A program made the position numbers and the translations under genes. Positions 61,523 through 64,000 of a DNA stretch of 64,000 nt are shown here, piece by piece (the first letter of the stretch is position 1; every line of letters begins with the position of its first letter). This DNA comes from Catenulispora sp. GP43 (GTDB taxonomy: Bacteria > Actinomycetota > Actinomycetes > Streptomycetales > Catenulisporaceae): positions 62,001-126,000 of the forward strand of contig NZ_JBGCCT010000025.1 in NCBI RefSeq assembly GCF_041260665.1, given 5' to 3'. The notes beneath the pieces are model-generated. The model ran no database searches. It saw only the letters and a program-made list of their open reading frames with translations, and was not told where the DNA came from.

Positions 61523-62658
61523 GCCGTCGCTCCTTCCGGTGAAGCCTGTGCGGGCACGGCCGCGCCGTCGTCCGCGTCTGTCGTCTCCTCAGCTTCTTCC
61601 GGTTTTTCGCCGCGCCCGAACCCGAGCAGCAGCGAGGCGACGATGAAGGACACCGCCGCGGCTACCACGACTCCGGCCAGGACTCCGAAGTAGCTCCCGC
61701 GCGGGGTCTCGGTGAGGTAGGCGAAGATCGAGCCCGGCGAGGGCGAGGCGACCAGGCCGGCCCCGGTGACGGAGAACACTGAGATACCCGCGAAGCCGCC
61801 GGCGATCGCGGCCAGGATCAGGCGCGGCTTCATCAGGATGTAGGGGAAGTAGATCTCGTGGATGCCGCCGAGGAACTGGATCACGATGGCGCCGGGGACC
61901 GACGGGCGCAGCGCGCGCGGGCCGAACAGCAGGTAGGCGCACAGGATCCCGAGGCCCGGACCGGGGTTGGACTCCAGCATGAACAGGATCGACTTGTGGT
62001 GCGGGCCCGCGGCCTGGGCCACCGCCAGCGGGTCCAGGACGCCGTGGTTGATGGCGTTGTTCAGGAACAGCACCTTGGCCGGCTCGATCAGGATGCTGAC
62101 GAAGGGCAGCAGGTGGTGGTTCAGCACCCAGTTGACGCCGTGCCCGGCCCAGTCGGTCACGTGGTTCACGGCCGGGCCGATCGCCCACTTGCCCAGCACC
62201 GCGAAGGCGCCGCCGATGATGCCCAGGGAGAAGTTGTCGACCAGCATCTCGAACCCGGCGCGCAGCCGGTCCGCGGTCAGCTTGTCGAACTGCTTGAGCA
62301 CCCATGCCGAGGCCGGGCCGGCGATCATCGCTCCGAGGAACATCGGCACCGAGGAGCCGACCACCACGCCGGTGGTGGCGATGGCGCCGATCACCGCGCC
62401 GCGCTGGCCGTGCACGATCCGGCCGCCGGTGTAGCCGATCAGGATCGGCAGCAGGTAGGTGATCATCGGCGAGACCAGCTCGCCGAGGGACTTGTTCGGG
62501 GTCCAGCCGGTGGGGATGAACAGCGCGGTGATCAGGCCCCAGGCGATGAAGGCGCCGATGTTCGGCATCACCATCGAGGCCAGGAACGAGCCGAACTGCT
62601 GAACCTTGGCTTTCAGTCCGGTGCCGGTGGGGGCCGGCGTATAAGCCATCGAAGACAT
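61519..62658 (-). CDS. mtlA: PTS EIIC, mannitol-type permease
   Basis: A 379-residue membrane permease of the mannitol class with about eight helices. Key phrases are FGSFLASMVMPNIGAFIAWG at the N-terminus, LFLNNAINHGVLDPLA, and GGIHEIYFPYILMKP with the conserved substrate-binding glutamate. The cytosolic tail is short and acidic (KPEEAEETTDADD). It takes up mannitol or a related polyol while EIIB phosphorylates it. The ATG at 62658 has TAGGAGGACG upstream. It is 89 bases after the kinase stop. Confidence 0.92.
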   Translation of the reverse strand: MSSMAYTPAPTGTGLKAKVQQFGSFLASMVMPNIGAFIAWGLITALFIPTGWTPNKSLGELVSPMITYLLPILIGYTGGRIVHGQRGAVIGAIATTGVVVGSSVPMFLGAMIAGPASAWVLKQFDKLTADRLRAGFEMLVDNFSLGIIGGAFAVLGKWAIGPAVNHVTDWAGHGVNWVLNHHLLPFVSILIEPAKVLFLNNAINHGVLDPLAVAQAAGPHHKSILFMLESNPGPGLGILCAYLLFGPRALRPSVPGAIVIQFLGGIHEIYFPYILMKPRLILAAIAGGFAGISVFSVTGAGLVASPSPGSIFAYLTETPRGSYFGVLAGVVVAAAVSFIVASLLLGFGRGEKPEEAEETTDADDGAAVPAQASPEGATA

Positions 62659-62747
62659 GCGTCCTCCTAGGGACGTCAGGACAATCGTGTGGGTTGGTTC
62701 CTCACTTGCTGTGCTGGGCAGTGCTTCGGCGCAGGTGGCGGCGGGGT

Positions 62748-63725
62748 TCAGCCGTTGTCGGCGAGGTGCAGGGACCCCGCCGGTTTACCTCCCGGGTCGC
62801 GCACGACCCGGATTCCCTCCCGGCTCACGTCCGGCGGGCCGGGCATCTGGCTGCCCGGCAGCCCGACCGCGGCCCTGGCCCAGGCCATTCCCTCGATCAG
62901 CGCCTGGCCGCCCTCACCGCCGGCGGCCAGGAACCCGGCCAGCAGCGCGTCCCCGGCCCCGACGGTGCTCACCGGCTCGATCGCCTCGGCGGTGCCGAAC
63001 AGCGCGCCGGAGGAGTCGACGAGCACGGAGCCGTCCGCGCCCAGGCTTGCCAGGACCGCCTTGACGCCCCGGGAGCACAGCTTCTCGGCCGCGGCGACGA
63101 CCTCGCCGATGCTGTTCAGCGGGGTGCCGACGGCGGCGGCCAGCTCCTGGCGGTTCGGCTTGACCAGATCCGGGCCGGCGTCGACCGCGGCCAGCAGCGC
63201 CGCGCCGCTGGTGTCCACCGCGACGCGGACCCCGTGCTCGGCGAACTGCGCGGTCAGGGTCGCGTAGACGTCGTCGGGCACACCCGGCGGCAGGCTGCCG
63301 GACAGCACGGCCCAGGAGGCGCCGGCGTTCGCAGGATCCTGCGACACGCAGCGGTCCAGCACCGCCTCGGCGAGCAGCGCCACCTCCCTGCCGGTCAGCG
63401 CCCCGCCGGGGGCGTTGACCTTCGTGACCCGGCCGTCGGCCTCGGCCAGCGTGATGTTCGACCGGGTCCAGCCGTCGACCTGGACCTCGGTCACCGGTAC
63501 GCCGTCGTTCTGCAGCAGGCGCGCCAGTTCCTCGCCGTCCGGCCCGGCACACGGGATCACCGCGTGCGAGGCGACGCCGAAGGCGCGCAGCACCCGGGTC
63601 ACGTTCACGCCCTTGCCGCCGGGGTCGATCCGGGCGGAGGTGGCGCGCAGCACCTCGCCGCGGCGCAGCGAGTCCAGCGCCAGTGTGCGGTCCAGGCTGG
63701 GATTGAGGGTCAGGGTCACGATCAT
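62748..63725 (-). CDS. PfkB-family 1-phosphofructokinase/tagatose-6-phosphate kinase
   Basis: A 325-residue PfkB kinase of the FruK/LacC group. It starts MIVTLTLNPSLDRTLALDSL and has ARIDPGGKGVNVTRVLRAFG and the catalytic STVGAGDALLAGFLAAGG near residue 255. It phosphorylates a ketohexose-1- or 6-phosphate. In this operon it probably acts after the dehydrogenase. The ATG at 63725 overlaps the stop of the regulator by four bases. Confidence 0.9.
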   Translation of the reverse strand: MIVTLTLNPSLDRTLALDSLRRGEVLRATSARIDPGGKGVNVTRVLRAFGVASHAVIPCAGPDGEELARLLQNDGVPVTEVQVDGWTRSNITLAEADGRVTKVNAPGGALTGREVALLAEAVLDRCVSQDPANAGASWAVLSGSLPPGVPDDVYATLTAQFAEHGVRVAVDTSGAALLAAVDAGPDLVKPNRQELAAAVGTPLNSIGEVVAAAEKLCSRGVKAVLASLGADGSVLVDSSGALFGTAEAIEPVSTVGAGDALLAGFLAAGGEGGQALIEGMAWARAAVGLPGSQMPGPPDVSREGIRVVRDPGGKPAGSLHLADNG

Positions 63726-64000
63726 GCCCGGACCACCCGCACCCCGGCGCCGCCGAACTCGGCGGCGGTCTCCTCGTCCAGGCCGGCGTCGGTGACGAAC
63801 AGGTCGACGTCGTCCAGGCCGCCGAAGCGCGCCATGCAGTCGTTGCCGACCTTGGTGTGGTCGGCCAGCAGCACGGTGCGCCGGGCCGCGCCGATCATCG
63901 CCCGCTTCACCGCCGCCTCGGCCAGATCCGGGGTGGTCAGCCCGCGCGCCACCGACACCCCGTTGGTCGCCATGAAGGCCACGTCCACACACAGTTGGGA
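63722..64000 (-). CDS. DeoR family regulator (5' end beyond window)
   Basis: The last 92 residues of a DeoR/GlpR-type repressor, open to the window edge (first visible residues SQLCVDVAFMATNGVSV). The sugar-phosphate sensing domain shows TPDLAEAAVKRAMIGAARR, VLLADHTKVGNDCMARFG and DLFVTDAGLDEETAAEF. The DNA-binding head lies outside the window. It overlaps the kinase start by four bases, so it is part of the PTS operon and probably controls it. Confidence 0.9.
   Translation of the reverse strand, partial: SQLCVDVAFMATNGVSVARGLTTPDLAEAAVKRAMIGAARRTVLLADHTKVGNDCMARFGGLDDVDLFVTDAGLDEETAAEFGGAGVRVVRA

Noticed and set aside
1-64000. Transposons, prophage genes, tRNA or rRNA
   Set aside because: No transposase, integrase, cloverleaf or rRNA-like sequence was recognised, and gaps between genes are all below about 260 bases.

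Overview
The window is very GC-rich, densely packed DNA with GTG and TTG starts, ATGA-type gene overlaps and no gap above about 260 bases between genes. Chaplins, a complete ImuA'-ImuB-DnaE2 mutasome, a Ku/LigD end-joining set in the split actinomycete arrangement, ROK and DeoR regulators, GH9, GH95 and PNGase A enzymes all point to a filamentous soil actinomycete (Streptomycetales or Catenulisporales type). The species cannot be fixed from the sequence alone. I saw no rRNA, tRNA, CRISPR array, insertion sequence or prophage.

Layout. 1-6.8 kb: PIG-L deacetylase (cut by the window edge), an AlkZ-like winged-helix protein, an enoyl-CoA hydratase, a frameshifted BrkB-type membrane protein, a large transketolase/E1-like enzyme and a rhomboid-like membrane protein. 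6.9-8.5 kb: two chaplins, one with four chaplin domains and a sortase-type tail, each followed by a strong hairpin. 8.6-10.6 kb: three tandem paralogues of an unrecognised cytosolic family, separated by nearly identical spacers. 10.6-16.7 kb: thioesterase, NIPSNAP protein, secreted PNGase A-like amidase, GH95 fucosidase and an MFS transporter, all leftward. 16.9-18.5 kb: S41 peptidase and arylamine N-acetyltransferase. 18.5-24.5 kb: dnaE2, imuB and imuA' with a LexA-type box. 24.6-29.0 kb: a broken uridine-kinase-like gene, a HEAT-type protein, an unknown protein, a phosphotransferase-fold protein and a quinone oxidoreductase. 29.0-34.7 kb: a YihY/BrkB protein, a small membrane protein, ku, and ligD split into PE-ligase and polymerase genes, followed by a HAD hydrolase.

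34.8-50 kb: secreted DUF2690 protein, beta-helix protein with three cell-wall-binding repeats, an OYE-type reductase, an SDR, a membrane protein with a PLD-like domain, a KamA-type radical SAM enzyme, a ROK regulator, GtrA, a secreted GH9 cellulase with a palindrome at its start, a lipoprotein, an epoxide hydrolase, a DsbA-like lipoprotein and a lone Clp N-domain protein. 50.1-56 kb: a beta-oxidation operon (double-headed TetR regulator, acyl-CoA dehydrogenase, thiolase, FadB-type enzyme). 56-57.7 kb: APC permease. 57.7-64 kb: a tightly coupled leftward mannitol-type PTS operon (DeoR regulator, PfkB kinase, EIIC, EIIB, EIIA, zinc dehydrogenase, HPr, EI).

How they work together. DNA repair is over-represented between 18 and 34 kb (SOS mutagenesis plus NHEJ). 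The PNGase, fucosidase and MFS set looks like a fucosylated-glycan utilisation unit. The 50-56 kb and 57.7-64 kb blocks are self-contained catabolic operons, each with its own regulator. The least understood loci are the triplicated family at 8.6-10.6 kb and the membrane/PLD-like gene next to the KamA-type enzyme at 40-43 kb.
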